DNA of 64,000 nt from Cryobacterium sp. Y57 (GCF_002929505.1 NZ_PJJL01000066.1:94810-158809); one strand, 5' to 3'; shown: positions 52,639 through 61,788, counted from the stretch's first letter. Notes: a model not told the origin generated them from the letters alone. Program-made: numbers and translations.

Positions 52639-54082
52639 TAGTGCCCTTCCAAATGAGATCGACGAGCGTGCGCAGGTCATCGACAGTATTAAACGGCTCG
52701 ACGGCGATCAATTGCGTCACAGCCACAGCCGGGTCATTGCTCAAAATTTCCGACTGATGAATCACGGTAAGCCGTGCAAGAATCACTTCTCGTTCCGGCT
52801 GGATCGTGTTAACTGGGGCGTTCGTCGCCACCTCAACATAGGCATCCATAAAGGGAAATGTTGAGGCAATGGTTTGTAACAGGTCGACCACACGCTCGGC
52901 ATCTTCCGCTTCTAGGCGCGATAGGACTGATCCAACGAAGGGGCTCTCGAGGTTGACCTCGTAGGCGAAGCCGTCTCGGGTGCTTAGTTTTCTCCAAACG
53001 TGCGCGACTTCGGTGCTCTCGCGCCGTCCCCGAAAAGTGTGAACGCGGTGCCCGCGGTCCAGGATTGGGTCGATCAATTGCCGAAGTCGCAACTTGAACG
53101 ACTGCGGCGGTAGTGCTTGAGACTTCTTGATGTCGAGTTGCCATAGCGCATCGAGCGACGGTGGCACATCGACCTGGACCCGAGTCTGCTTCGATAGTTC
53201 GTTCATACGCGCGAGTCCGTACCAATGACCATGGGAGATGAGGCGCTGGTTCCGGTAGACGTAAAAACCCTGCGCCTCTCTCATGTCGTTGCCGAGGTCG
53301 GGGCGTCGTAGCTCCTCGGGCGTGAGGCCAGATGGGTGCGGGAGCGTAAACCCTTCCACTCGAACTTCAACACCACCAATGTCGATAGCTTCTGGCCCAG
53401 TGCGCTGAGTCTTCGGGTTATCCGACAGGAACGGGTCGATCGGTCGGAGGCTTACTCCGTTGATTGTGATCGAAAGTCGTTCACGTCGACGAGCGAGGAA
53501 CCGATGAAAGACGAGGGCCAGAGTGGAACGGACACCGCTCAGCTGCTCAGCGACAAAAGCCCCGGGCTGAGTTGTGTCACCGAGCAGAAGATCCAGGTCG
53601 TGCCACACCACAAGGGTGCCAGCGGACTGTGCATCGAACTCGCTCCACAACGGCAAATTGCTTACCTCGGTCTCGTCGAGCACGATAAGAAGCCACTTGC
53701 CCGAGGCGCGTACGAAGTTGATGTCCCAGCGCAGTGCCGTAACCACGCCGGCTCGCTTCGACACGACTGTCAAGCAGCGCGCTTGTGACAATGACGCCGT
53801 TTTGAGGCCGAGCCCGAACCGTCCGAGATCCGAGTCCTCGCGATCGCCGACGGAACCCGCGAGTCTTAGCGCTTCTCGTGCAACCTCAAATGTCATACCC
53901 CGGCCGTCGTCGAGAATCGCCAGATATTTGCCCTCGATCACATCCGCGTCAAGGATTACGAAATGCGCTCCTGCGGTGATGCTGTTGTCAATGAGATCCG
54001 CAACAGCAGCTCCGAGTGAGTAGCCGACGGAACGCATGGATTGGAGCAGGTTCACGCTCGGTGGGACTTCTTCAGAGTTCAC
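52625..54082 (-). CDS. GHKL ATPase, MutL/MORC-like (HATPase_c_3)
   Basis: 485 residues. GHKL Bergerat fold: LGAAVADLIDNSITAGAHFV (N-box), LAILDDGRGMTFEVAREALR (G1) and DLGRFGLGLKTASLSQARCL (G2), followed by KRAGVVTALRWDINFV. The order and spacing resemble prokaryotic MORC/MutL-like proteins of restriction systems, not histidine kinases. They are proposed to form ATP-gated clamps on DNA. GTG 54082 is favoured by GGGGAGAG upstream; the frame extends further to 54115. It lies 66 bases after the methyltransferase. Confidence 0.9.
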   Translation of the reverse strand: MNSEEVPPSVNLLQSMRSVGYSLGAAVADLIDNSITAGAHFVILDADVIEGKYLAILDDGRGMTFEVAREALRLAGSVGDREDSDLGRFGLGLKTASLSQARCLTVVSKRAGVVTALRWDINFVRASGKWLLIVLDETEVSNLPLWSEFDAQSAGTLVVWHDLDLLLGDTTQPGAFVAEQLSGVRSTLALVFHRFLARRRERLSITINGVSLRPIDPFLSDNPKTQRTGPEAIDIGGVEVRVEGFTLPHPSGLTPEELRRPDLGNDMREAQGFYVYRNQRLISHGHWYGLARMNELSKQTRVQVDVPPSLDALWQLDIKKSQALPPQSFKLRLRQLIDPILDRGHRVHTFRGRRESTEVAHVWRKLSTRDGFAYEVNLESPFVGSVLSRLEAEDAERVVDLLQTIASTFPFMDAYVEVATNAPVNTIQPEREVILARLTVIHQSEILSNDPAVAVTQLIAVEPFNTVDDLRTLVDLIWKGTNAAQ

Positions 54083-54148
54083 TGTGCTCTCTCCCCCTCC
54101 CCGGGTCTGATGCACGACTCACGATAGCCGGACATTTGAGCGTTGTTG

Positions 54149-55318
54149 CTAGGCCGCTTTGCTCTGCTTCCGCGAGAGGACCTCGGTGATCTTGATATTT
54201 GGTTCAATCGACGGATAGGCGATCCCGGCGAAAGATTTGAAAAGCGCGGTAAAGATTGCCTCAGCACCCTTCACCGGAACGGCCATACCAACCTGCTTGC
54301 GCACGCTCTCTGAACGACCCTCGAAAACGAAGTCATCTGGGAAAGATTGAAGACGCGCTTTCTCCCTGTTTGTCAAGGATCGGTCGAGCATCCAGTGATA
54401 GATGTACGATCCGCCCCCACCAGCGCCAGTTACAGTATATGACGGCTTGTCAGGCTCCAGACGCTTGTATGTGGTGCTGATCGTTGTGCGCGTTTTGATA
54501 TGAAGCCTCTGCGGCATCTCAGCAAGGGCACGAGGAGAGAATGCATGCTCGCCCGGCCGTAGGTAGCTGAGCCGATCGATGACTTGCGCAGAGAGCCGCG
54601 CCATTTGGTGATTAGCCGTGTCCGACGCAATGGCCGGAACACTAAGTGCACTTTCCACGCTCACATCGATGTCCTTGTAGATGTCCGGCGAGGGGACCCG
54701 GAACTCAGCATCAAGGTCCTCGCGGATTCCGACAATCACGATGCGTTGACGCCGTTGCGGGACACCATACTCGTCGAAAGAGTAAAGGTGCGGGACGATC
54801 CGATAGCGTGGACCGCCATCGGGAGCTTGAAGATGTTCGAGAATCTGCTTGAAGGCCCGGCCCTCGTTCGCGCCGCGAAGCCCCGACACGTTCTCAGCGA
54901 CAAACCACTTGGGCTTCTTCGAGGCAAGGACTTTGACCCCGTAGCTGTAAAGAGGACCGTATTCGCCGCTCAGGCCTTTCCACTCGCCCACGAGGCTGTA
55001 GTCGTTGCAAGGAAAGCCAAAAGCAAACCCATCGATATCTCCAAGCGCATCGATGTCGAGATCGTGGACGTTTTGGTGCACAACACCTCCACCGGCCGCG
55101 GGGAGGTCTGCCGAGGACTCAACTACCTTCGCGTCTTCGCCATACTCAGGCACCAGAATGTTGATTTTGTAAGTGTTGCAGGTGTCCAGGTCGTAGTCGT
55201 TCGCCCAAGCATGTTTGAGCGCAACGCCGTCGACGGCCTGTGCCGCGAGCCGTGCCCCGAGTGCCATGCCGCCGGGCCCACCAAACAACTCGCCCATGCG
55301 ATAGGTCTGGACGGTCAT
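54149..55318 (-). CDS. DNA (cytosine-5) methyltransferase
   Basis: About 389 residues. C5 motifs: MGELFGGPGGMALGA (I), FAFGFPCNDYSLVGEWKG (IV, catalytic Cys), KWFVAENVSGL (VI, ENV), PQRRQRIVIVGIR (VIII) and VGMAVPVKGAEAIFTAL (X). The target-recognition region lies between about residues 200 and 330. It should protect host DNA from the downstream nuclease subunits. ATG 55318 has GAGGAG 8 bases upstream; ATG 55348 is the alternative. First gene of the defence operon. Confidence 0.92.
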   Translation of the reverse strand: MTVQTYRMGELFGGPGGMALGARLAAQAVDGVALKHAWANDYDLDTCNTYKINILVPEYGEDAKVVESSADLPAAGGGVVHQNVHDLDIDALGDIDGFAFGFPCNDYSLVGEWKGLSGEYGPLYSYGVKVLASKKPKWFVAENVSGLRGANEGRAFKQILEHLQAPDGGPRYRIVPHLYSFDEYGVPQRRQRIVIVGIREDLDAEFRVPSPDIYKDIDVSVESALSVPAIASDTANHQMARLSAQVIDRLSYLRPGEHAFSPRALAEMPQRLHIKTRTTISTTYKRLEPDKPSYTVTGAGGGGSYIYHWMLDRSLTNREKARLQSFPDDFVFEGRSESVRKQVGMAVPVKGAEAIFTALFKSFAGIAYPSIEPNIKITEVLSRKQSKAA

Positions 55319-55411
55319 GTCCTGAGCTCCTCGGGTTTCATTTGTCATCAGAACGATCCTATCGCCCGCTGTCGAACCCAGAATGCTGGCGCGCTGGGTC
55401 ACCGTTAGCAA

Positions 55412-55785
55412 TGGCGTCAGCGACCACCTACGGCTTGGTCCGATCCGGTCTTCCTTTCTTGAAGGTAGTGGAATCGTCCGACATTGAAGAATGATAGGTG
55501 ATGGTTTCCGACGCGGATGGCTCGCCAGATAACTCCTGGGACCGATCCCTATCGCGCGGGAAATGATACCGACGCAGTGACACCGCTAGTTGCCCGCGCT
55601 TTTGAAACCTTTTGATGCAAAATTACCTGCGGGCTAAGGCCGGTTTACCCGGGCCGCCGACGCTGATTCGTTTGCGGAGGTCGGTGAATCCAAGGCTGCC
55701 GTATTGCGATCGTGTGTGGGCCGCGACGGCGCAGGGAGAGGTATTGAAGGTGCTGAGTCGCGCTGGACGCCAAGAACCGACCTGC
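55412..55785. other. promoter-side gap of the defence operon
   Basis: 374 bases upstream of the methyltransferase, relatively AT-rich for this genome. Short frames on both strands (for example SQYGSLGFTDLRKRISVG on the minus strand) are unidentified. No clear promoter or controller-protein box was found. Confidence 0.4.
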
Positions 55786-56079
55786 CTAGCTAGCACTGCC
55801 TTCCACGGATCCATTTTGTTCGACCTTATTGCGATGACCTGAAGCTACGTGCGGGAAGCAGCTTTGCAACGCACGAATCATAGTCGCGGCAAATTCCTCG
55901 TCAAATTGGAGTGTCTGACTGGTCTTCGGCTTAGATTCGCGAGAGTCAGAACCGAAAGTCGACAACTGCAAGTATTTTGAACCGGTCGGGCCTTCCACTA
56001 TCTGCAAAAGGCAGTCGACTTCCGTTGGATGTATTTTGACGTTTTGCGTTCCGATGGCCATCGACCGAATTCTTGCCAT
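55786..56079 (-). CDS. small hypothetical protein
   Basis: About 97 residues (MARIRSMAIGTQNVKIHPTE, VDCLLQIVEGPTGSKYLQLS, TLQFDEEFAATMIRALQSCF). It resembles short actinobacterial proteins of about 90 residues that I recall being labelled methionyl-tRNA formyltransferase without basis; no formyltransferase domain is present. It has a beta-rich front and one terminal helix. It stands between the defence operon and the helicase fragments. Starts at 56079 or 56061 are both possible. Confidence 0.55.
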   Translation of the reverse strand: MARIRSMAIGTQNVKIHPTEVDCLLQIVEGPTGSKYLQLSTFGSDSRESKPKTSQTLQFDEEFAATMIRALQSCFPHVASGHRNKVEQNGSVEGSAS

Positions 56080-56149
56080 GATTCCCACTCCGTTAGATAT
56101 CTCATTCGCTCATGTACGTCTTGCGTGTAAGTATGCCCGTGTATGCAGC

Positions 56150-56630
56150 GCCGCCACCGCTATCCGCGCCGTGGTCTGCTTAGACAACCGGACGCTCGTC
56201 GTCGCCACAGCTGTATCCGGCAAGGCCTCGACCATGGTCGCTACGTCCCGGGGATGCGCTGCCCCGCAACCGGATGGCGGCCGACAAGTTCCTCATGCTC
56301 GCCTTCAACAGCGCGGCCGCGAAGTACTGCAGAAGCGGACTCGCCACGGCTTCGGTGCGCTCGGCTTCGAGGCCGAGCGCACCGTCGCCCGCACACTTCA
56401 CGCCTTCGGCCCCGACATCAGCGGACAGGCCTGTGGCAGGAAGCAATCGCATACGACGTGGCTTTAGTGAGTGGCAGCGACATTGCCCAGCTCAGCGTGA
56501 TCATCGACCGGCTGAGCGCGACCGACATCGCGTTCCGCAACGAGTAGGACTTCCTTCGCGCGGTGCTCGCCCGTAAAACGGGTGCTGATGCGTTCCGGAA
56601 AAGTGGGTGCCGTCTGCTCCATAGTCCGCG
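56150..56630 (+). pseudogene. SF1 (UvrD/HelD-like) helicase fragment containing the P-loop, multiply frameshifted
   Basis: Three frames in turn give helicase text: RAVVCLDNRTLVVATAVSGK then ASTMVATS (Walker A, degenerate), KFLMLAFNSAAAKY, QKRTRHGFGALGFEAERTVA then RTLHAFGPDISGQACGRKQ, and VSGSDIAQLSVIIDRLSATD with IAFRNE then stop. The expected AGSGKTST has become AVSGKAST. This corresponds to the first third of the motor domain and cannot be translated as one protein. Confidence 0.65.
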
Positions 56631-56639
56631 TCCCGCCTT

Positions 56640-57117
56640 TTGAGGCGTGCATGGTCATTAACGAGATGTCCAGCAGATCGGCGAGGTGTTTGCAGCCATC
56701 TAGATAGCGGCTCCGCTGTAGATAACGACCGAGCACGAGCATCGACAGCTCACGGCCAGGCGCGCTGGGGATCGCGCCGCCCGGGATGCGGCTGTGCAGG
56801 GTGGTCAACGATGACGGATGGCTGCTGCCACGGCGCTGTCGGCTTCGAGCGTCATAATTTCCACCATTGGCGCATACTCGGCGGTTAACGAAACGACGCT
56901 TTTGGCGATTTGTGCGGGCTCTGCATGACGAAAGCGCTGGAGACATCCGCAATAGATTGAGAAAACGAAAAGTACGTTCCAGGCGGATGATGTCGCTCGG
57001 GCCGAACCAGGACTCAAAGTCGGTCATGACCGACACATCGGCACCAGCGAAGGGATTGATACTTTGCCAGTCGTCGCAGACCGGGAAAGAGTAGCGTCCG
57101 GGTCTGGCCAGGAGCAC
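56640..57117 (-). pseudogene. SF1 helicase fragment, motifs III-V region, opposite strand
   Basis: Minus-strand text in two frames: CDDWQSINPFAGADVSVMTD, FESWFGPSDIIRLERTFR, then QIAKSVVSLTAEYAPMVEIM in another frame, then LSMLVLGRYLQRSRYLDGCK and LLDISLMTMHASKG. This is the DDxQSI/F.GA ... TFR ... MTxHxSKG series of UvrD/HelD helicases. It is inverted relative to the P-loop fragment beside it and breaks off right after HASKG. Confidence 0.7.
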
Positions 57118-57128
57118 CCGAGCGAGGC

Positions 57129-57300
57129 GAGATGAGCCGACCCCGCGGTGATTGGGAATCGGAGCTGCTGGCCCGCGCCGTCGCCCCGAAAAGTGCGGTG
57201 ACCAAGAAGGTCACGCTGTTCGTGGCGGCCGACCCAGACTTCCTCTCGGGCAAAGCGCTTAAGGCCTGGCAGCCCGATCGTGGGCGAAGCCGTGGCAGAC
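57129..57300 (+). pseudogene. BRCT-domain fragment of a DnaQ-type exonuclease
   Basis: GDWESELLARAVAPKSAVTK, KVTLFVAADPDFLSGKALKA and, one frame over, PIVGEAVADI read as a BRCT domain of the kind attached to actinobacterial DNA polymerase III epsilon-like exonucleases. It is frameshifted and isolated. The stretch from here to 57858 shows no further gene I can name. Confidence 0.55.
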
Positions 57301-57858
57301 ATCCACTCACATGCATCGACTTGTCCTTATGTATCGCGACTATGCCCTCAACTCGTCCTGGTTCCGCTGAGAATCGCAAAATCCGACGACGGTCGCGAGC
57401 TCGGCCGGGAGTCGATACCTCAATGGGCAGCCAGGCGGGTCAAGCGTTCTACATTCACCCGTCACGGCAGCAGCGACGACGACGAGGGCATGATCGGCAC
57501 ATACACTTAATCTGGTCTCGTGGCTTACCGGAAGCATGAGGGCAAAAAACCGATCGCGATCACCTGGGACCTCCAGCGAGAAATGCTCGCCGACGACGAC
57601 ATAAGCGCCCGCGCCGTCCCGCGAAGAGCGGCCTGCGGGTCTGTCGGCGGCGATCAAGGCCGTGGCGCTCTGATTCGCCAGAACCTCCCTAAATCAGCCC
57701 TGTCCGAGGGCCGCGGGCCGGCTACGTGTTAACTAGAGTGCGAAGTGCGGGCTGAAGCCCGCCTCGCGCACTCAGGACGATTAGTGGAATGCACGGCCAT
57801 TTAGCCGTGGGCCCTGCAACCGGATCGAACTCGCCGAGCTAGCGAGAGGACAGCCAGC

Positions 57859-58380
57859 ATGCCGGCGACTTGGCAGCCATCCGCCTGGGGCAAGGCCCTC
57901 ACCAGCTCCGGCGACTGGAAACTCGCACTCCACGGCGACTCCGTCACGGTCACCGTGGGTGGCGTCGCTATTGTGACCGCGGTTGCGGACGTTGAGGCTG
58001 TCGTCGTCACGCGCGGGCTGTTCTGGAGTCAGATCCGGCTCGAGGTGGGGGAGTGGGTGAGTCGGCTCTACGGCATCCGCTCAAAGGACGCTGCCGCGTT
58101 TGAACGAGCCTTCGTCGCGTCCCTCAAGGCGCTGCAACTTCGGCAGTGCAGCGCGGAGTTCGATGCGGCGGCCCACCGAGCGAGCCTTGACTGAACGGCT
58201 TCACTGTCGCGCTCGCGAACTATTTGCAGATCAAAGGGCGGATCACCGCCGGATTCAGCGCCGAATGGGCGGCCCGCAAATCTGCCGTCGGGTTCAGCCA
58301 ACTGCTCGACGACGAGGTTGTGCGCCCGCATATTGACGCCGAGTCTGCCGACATTGCCGAGACGCCAATGGGAGACGCTC
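57859..58380 (+). pseudogene. N-terminal fragment of a HelD-like SF1 helicase
   Basis: ATG 57859 opens a 111-residue frame: WGKALTSSGDWKLALHGDSV, VVVTRGLFWSQIRLEVGEWV and SRLYGIRSKDAAAFERAFV, which recalls the N-terminal domain of helicase IV (GL.W.....V.RL.G). After a TGA at 58194 the text resumes in another frame (LQIKGRITAGFSAEWAARKS, AVGFSQLLDDEVVRPHID). It may belong with the motor fragments at 56150-57117, now rearranged. Confidence 0.5.
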
Positions 58381-58384
58381 ATCA

Positions 58385-58510
58385 ACCTCGGGCGTCAGGA
58401 CATCCATCTTGTGCGCGCCGCCGATGTGATGCACGCTCCCACCTTCGCCGAGGTGGCCCCGCTGCTCGTGGCGCTGCTCGACGGCCGCGGTCCTTGCTCG
58501 CGTGTTCAGT
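58385..58510 (+). pseudogene. DnaQ-like exonuclease fragment
   Basis: LGRQDIHLVRAADVMHAPTF, AEVAPLLVALLDGRG matches the segment 'H.I...DV..APTFA...P.L...L.GR' of DEDD exonucleases of the DNA polymerase III epsilon type. It is short, with neither end of the domain present. With the BRCT piece at 57129 it suggests one scrambled exonuclease gene. Confidence 0.5.
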
Positions 58511-58634
58511 TGCTCCGGCCAGTAACGGGAATTCGTGTCGCATGTTTCAGTGGGCTGCAGGTCTGCTCCCAGAAGAGCGCTACGTGAGTCTCAGGAGTAT
58601 GCTACCGGCGTCGATTCGGATGGGAGCCGTGGCG

Positions 58635-58907
58635 ATGCATAAAGTGGGCGCACACGAACCGAGCAACACTGCCTTCTCCGTCACGGGCGGTGTGCTCACT
58701 GGTGTCCTGGCCGCTCTGACGGTTCAAGCCGCACAAGACCTACAGGCAAACGCCCAGCTGACCCGTGCGGAGATCGAATCAGAGCAGAAGAAAATGCAGA
58801 CGATACCGGTGCCAGAACCGGGTTCCGGATTCGTTTCGGACGGTCGAGCCAAAGTGCGAGCACCGGCGTCGCCGGAGAAACCAGTGAATGGGGTGGGATC
58901 GACATGA
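58635..58907 (+). CDS. hypothetical small membrane protein
   Basis: About 90 residues (MHKVGAHEPSNTAFSVTGGV) with one weak hydrophobic stretch (LTGVLAALTVQAAQ), then a charged helix (DLQANAQLTRAEIESEQKKM) and a Pro/Gly-rich tail. The frame is open further upstream through fragment DNA. ATG 58635 (after GGGAG) is the most likely start, with ATG 58599 possible. Its TGA overlaps the next ATG (ATGA). Confidence 0.5.
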   Translation: MHKVGAHEPSNTAFSVTGGVLTGVLAALTVQAAQDLQANAQLTRAEIESEQKKMQTIPVPEPGSGFVSDGRAKVRAPASPEKPVNGVGST

Positions 58908-59383
58908 CACAGAAGAGCATCCGCTTACCATCGGCCAAGCGGCCGCACGCCTCAGCCCGCACGTTCTTGGTGCTCGTACTTGCTGGGTTTCTCCTCACGG
59001 GCTCCAGTTGCGCTCGGAGTGGCACGAGCAGCCTGGATGACCTGGGTCGCATTCTCGGCCGATCTGCAAACGAGACCGAACGCATTGTAGGGGGCGGTTC
59101 CGCCGGCGCGGAGAAAAATGCCGCGCGTTGGCTCGAGAAGATCGAGGCCTATGGTGACAGCGATATGCGTGCCGCCTGCAACCTTGCCCTGGCCATGTCG
59201 GGCTTTGGAACACCGAAGACTCAGGCCGATCTTGAGCATCTACTGCAACTTACATCCGCCATCACGAATCCCACGGCTGAAGTGACAAACCTGCGGGACA
59301 CGACGGCGTCTGCATTGATCGAGGATTACCAATCAGCCTCCCTGGCCGCGGCAATAACGGTGTTCGACGAGACCCTCTGCTGA
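58904..59383 (+). CDS. hypothetical lipoprotein
   Basis: 159 residues. A lipoprotein signal (TFLVLVLAGFLLTGSSC) puts the modified Cys at about residue 36, preceded by a long basic head. The mature part is helical (LDDLGRILGRSANETERIVG, WLEKIEAYGDSDMRAACNLA). No family recognised. Coupled to the preceding gene by a 4-base overlap. Confidence 0.6.
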   Translation: MTQKSIRLPSAKRPHASARTFLVLVLAGFLLTGSSCARSGTSSLDDLGRILGRSANETERIVGGGSAGAEKNAARWLEKIEAYGDSDMRAACNLALAMSGFGTPKTQADLEHLLQLTSAITNPTAEVTNLRDTTASALIEDYQSASLAAAITVFDETLC

Positions 59384-59397
59384 CCAGACGTGCGTGG

Positions 59398-59590
59398 TCA
59401 GATGAACGTTGACCATCGTGATGAGTAGACGCAACTGAAGCAGAAACCGCGGCCGGATATTCTCCCGCTCGAAGGCTGGATGAGCGTTGCCGATGCGCAT
59501 TTCGGTCGTCCACGACGGTAAGCCGTCGGCGGTCAGCTCGTCGAGCGCCTCTCGGATGAGTTCGTCCGGGTAGAAGTCGGCCATCGCCAT
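59398..59590 (-). other. possible remnant or small hypothetical gene
   Basis: A minus-strand frame beginning MAMADFYPDELIREALDEL, TADGLPSWTTEMRIGNAHPA has protein-like composition for about 45 residues, then decays. No family identified, and it overlaps no other gene. Confidence 0.3.
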
Positions 59591-59690
59591 CGGGCGAAAC
59601 GTACGACGGTTGAGAGGAGCTGTGGCGCATCCGTTTATCGGGTTTACCGTTTACATCAGCGTGCTGCCGCCATTCGTGGGAGCATGACGC

Positions 59691-60146
59691 ATGCACAACT
59701 TCGTGAGCGAGATCGTCAACCAGGCTCCCCAACAGAACAGCTGGTGGCTTAACGGAGGCGGCTGGTTCGTACTGGCCCTCGTCAATGCGGGCCTGGCCGA
59801 ACAGAAGAACCGTTCGCGCTGGACCTGGTTCGTACTCTCTCTGTTTCTCGGGCCCATCGCCACGTTCCTCATTGTGGTCTGGGAGCCCGTCACCCAGCCG
59901 CCACTTGAGCTGGGGAATCCGTTTGCGCGGGCCGACGACCGCTATCTCACCCTCGCTTTTCTGGCTTTCGTGTTCACTGTTGGCGCAGTGCTCTTCGCCG
60001 TGGCCGGGCAGACCTGGTACATGTGGGTTGCCAGCGGCGTTGGTGCCGCGGCGCTCGCGCTCTTTCTCGCTCTGTTTCGACGTGCACGCGCAAAGCGGAT
60101 GGCAGCACGCGCGCACGCGCGCAGTGCCGCAGTGCCGACTGTCTGA
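59691..60146 (+). CDS. hypothetical membrane protein
   Basis: 151 residues with about four membrane segments: WWLNGGGWFVLALVNAGLAE, WFVLSLFLGPIATFLIVVW, LTLAFLAFVFTVGAVLFAVA and MWVASGVGAAALALFLALF, then a basic tail. The AEQKNRSRWTWFVLSLFLGP motif recurs in small actinobacterial proteins of unknown role. Confidence 0.7.
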   Translation: MHNFVSEIVNQAPQQNSWWLNGGGWFVLALVNAGLAEQKNRSRWTWFVLSLFLGPIATFLIVVWEPVTQPPLELGNPFARADDRYLTLAFLAFVFTVGAVLFAVAGQTWYMWVASGVGAAALALFLALFRRARAKRMAARAHARSAAVPTV

Positions 60147-60204
60147 CCCCTACAAGCGCTACGGCGTGTCGACGGGTGCCGTGTTGTCGCGCAAGATAGA
60201 AGGT

Positions 60205-60615
60205 ATGGCGCACCGTCAACCGAAACCCACCGATACCGACTCCACACCGGGCCGAGCGGAGAAGACGTGCGCCTCGTGTGGGCGTCGCATCGAGTGGCGC
60301 GCGAAATGGGCCAAGAACTGGGATTCGGTGAAGTACTGCTCGGCAGCGTGCCGGTCACACGGCGTCAACGCGACCGACCTGCAGCTTGAAGCGACCATCG
60401 TGACGCTACTCCACGCGCGGGCGCACGATTCCACGATCTGCCCCTCTGACGCGGCGCGAGCCATCGGCGGTGAGGACTGGCGCGACTTGATGGAGCCGGC
60501 CCGCCGAGCCGCACGCCGCATGGTCGCCCGCGACGAATTGCAGATCACGCAGGGCGGAGTCGTGGTCGATCCGTCGACTGCGAAGGGTGCGATCCGGTTG
60601 CGAACGCCGCGGTAG
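60205..60615 (+). CDS. DUF2256/DUF3253 two-domain protein
   Basis: 136 residues. The front has a zinc-ribbon-like DUF2256 (KTCASCGRRIEWRAKWAKNW, VKYCSAACR: four Cys). The rest matches the winged-helix-like DUF3253 (EATIVTLLHARAHDSTICPS, DAARAIGGEDWRDLMEPARR, RRMVARDELQITQGGVVVDP). The fusion is common in bacteria; it is likely DNA-binding, function unknown. ATG 60205 has AGAAGG upstream. Confidence 0.83.
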   Translation: MAHRQPKPTDTDSTPGRAEKTCASCGRRIEWRAKWAKNWDSVKYCSAACRSHGVNATDLQLEATIVTLLHARAHDSTICPSDAARAIGGEDWRDLMEPARRAARRMVARDELQITQGGVVVDPSTAKGAIRLRTPR

Positions 60616-60667
60616 AGCGTTACAGAAGGTGCGGGTCGGGTGATTGCCGCCGTGCTACCGGTGAATC

Positions 60668-61042
60668 CTACGGCGTGTCGACGATCTGCTTGCCGAGCGG
60701 CATGAGCGCGACCGGGATCAACTTGAAATTGGCGATTCCGAAGGGGATACCAATGATGGTGATGCAGAGAGCGATGCCCGAGAGCAGATGCTCCAGGGCG
60801 ATCCACCAGCCGGCCAGAATGACCCAGACGACATTGCCGAGGAGCGACGCGACGCCGGCATTCGGCGTCTCAACCACGGTCTTGCCAAACGGCCAGAGCG
60901 CATAGACGCCGATGCGCGCCGCTGCGATCCCCCAAGGAATCGTGACTATGAGGATGCACATGATGAGTGCCGCGACCATATAGCCGAGGAACAGCCAGAA
61001 GCCTGAGAGCACGAGCCAGATGATATTGAGGAGGGTCTTCAT
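60668..61042 (-). CDS. YccF-domain membrane protein
   Basis: 124 residues with two internal copies of the YccF motif: LLNIIWLVLSGFWLFLGYMV with CILIVTIPWGIAAARIG, and LGNVVWVILAGWWIALEHLL with CITIIGIPFGIANFKLI. Each is followed by LWPFGKTVV or LMPLGKQIV. Four membrane helices. Function unknown; the length is normal for the family. ATG 61042. Confidence 0.92.
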   Translation of the reverse strand: MKTLLNIIWLVLSGFWLFLGYMVAALIMCILIVTIPWGIAAARIGVYALWPFGKTVVETPNAGVASLLGNVVWVILAGWWIALEHLLSGIALCITIIGIPFGIANFKLIPVALMPLGKQIVDTP

Positions 61043-61083
61043 GATGGTTCTATTCTCTCAGGCCGCATAGTGCAGGCCTGCGG

Positions 61084-61713
61084 TTACTCGCCGTCAGTGA
61101 TGGACCAAGTCCCGTCTATGGACACCAAAGGGAAGGCCACAAGCGAGCCAAGCGCTTGTTCCACGCTGTTCAATGCCGCTACATCGTCGCCGGAGTAGAC
61201 AAAGTTCGCCGGGACGATAGTCGCCGTTGTTCCAGTGATGGTTACCGCTGAATCCGGAACCTCGACCGTGAGATAGGTGTCGTTCGCCATCTGCGTCAAG
61301 AGGAGGAACGGGAAATACGCCCCATAGGTAGATGACTGTTCCTGCGCGAGCGCGGCTGCGTCGGGGAAAAATATCGACAGTGATTCCAGCTCGGGAATGA
61401 GGTGCGCAAGGTATCCATTTGCTAGCGCAAACTCATCCTCTGTGCTCGACTCCGAAAGCGTCGAGCGAATCTCCATCACGTCGGCGGCATCTGCTGCCAG
61501 TGCGGCGTTGAGCAGGTTTTCCAGGGTCTTCGCAGGGGTGAGACCGGCTGCATCGTCCACCACGGGAATCTCGGTGGCCGCGGGCTCCGCAATGCTCGTG
61601 GCTGCTGGCGTTGCTTTGGACTCGACGCTCGCGGTGGCACCGCACCCGGTCAGCAGAATGCTCAGAAAGACTGTTCCGACGGCGACGATCGGCACCTTGA
61701 CTGTGTGTTGCAT
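61084..61713 (-). CDS. hypothetical lipoprotein
   Basis: 209 residues. Signal ending in a lipobox (VFLSILLTGC, Cys24), a Thr/Ala/Pro-rich linker to about residue 55, then a compact domain (TPAKTLENLLNAALAADAAD, IPELESLSIFFPDAAALAQE, YLTVEVPDSAVTITGTTATI). It has the look of a lipid-anchored NTF2-like domain, but I cannot confirm a family. It converges toward the YccF gene's side and is divergent from padR. Confidence 0.65.
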   Translation of the reverse strand: MQHTVKVPIVAVGTVFLSILLTGCGATASVESKATPAATSIAEPAATEIPVVDDAAGLTPAKTLENLLNAALAADAADVMEIRSTLSESSTEDEFALANGYLAHLIPELESLSIFFPDAAALAQEQSSTYGAYFPFLLLTQMANDTYLTVEVPDSAVTITGTTATIVPANFVYSGDDVAALNSVEQALGSLVAFPLVSIDGTWSITDGE

Positions 61714-61788
61714 GGTTCCCCCTTGTTGCGGTCTATCAAAGACCTGTTGAGTCTATCTGGGAGCCAGCCCTGAGCTTCCGCTTTCGTG

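Noticed and set aside
57340-57657. 105-codon minus-strand frame in the graveyard region
   Set aside because: Could be a further gene fragment, but I could not connect it to any family and it lacks a plausible start site.
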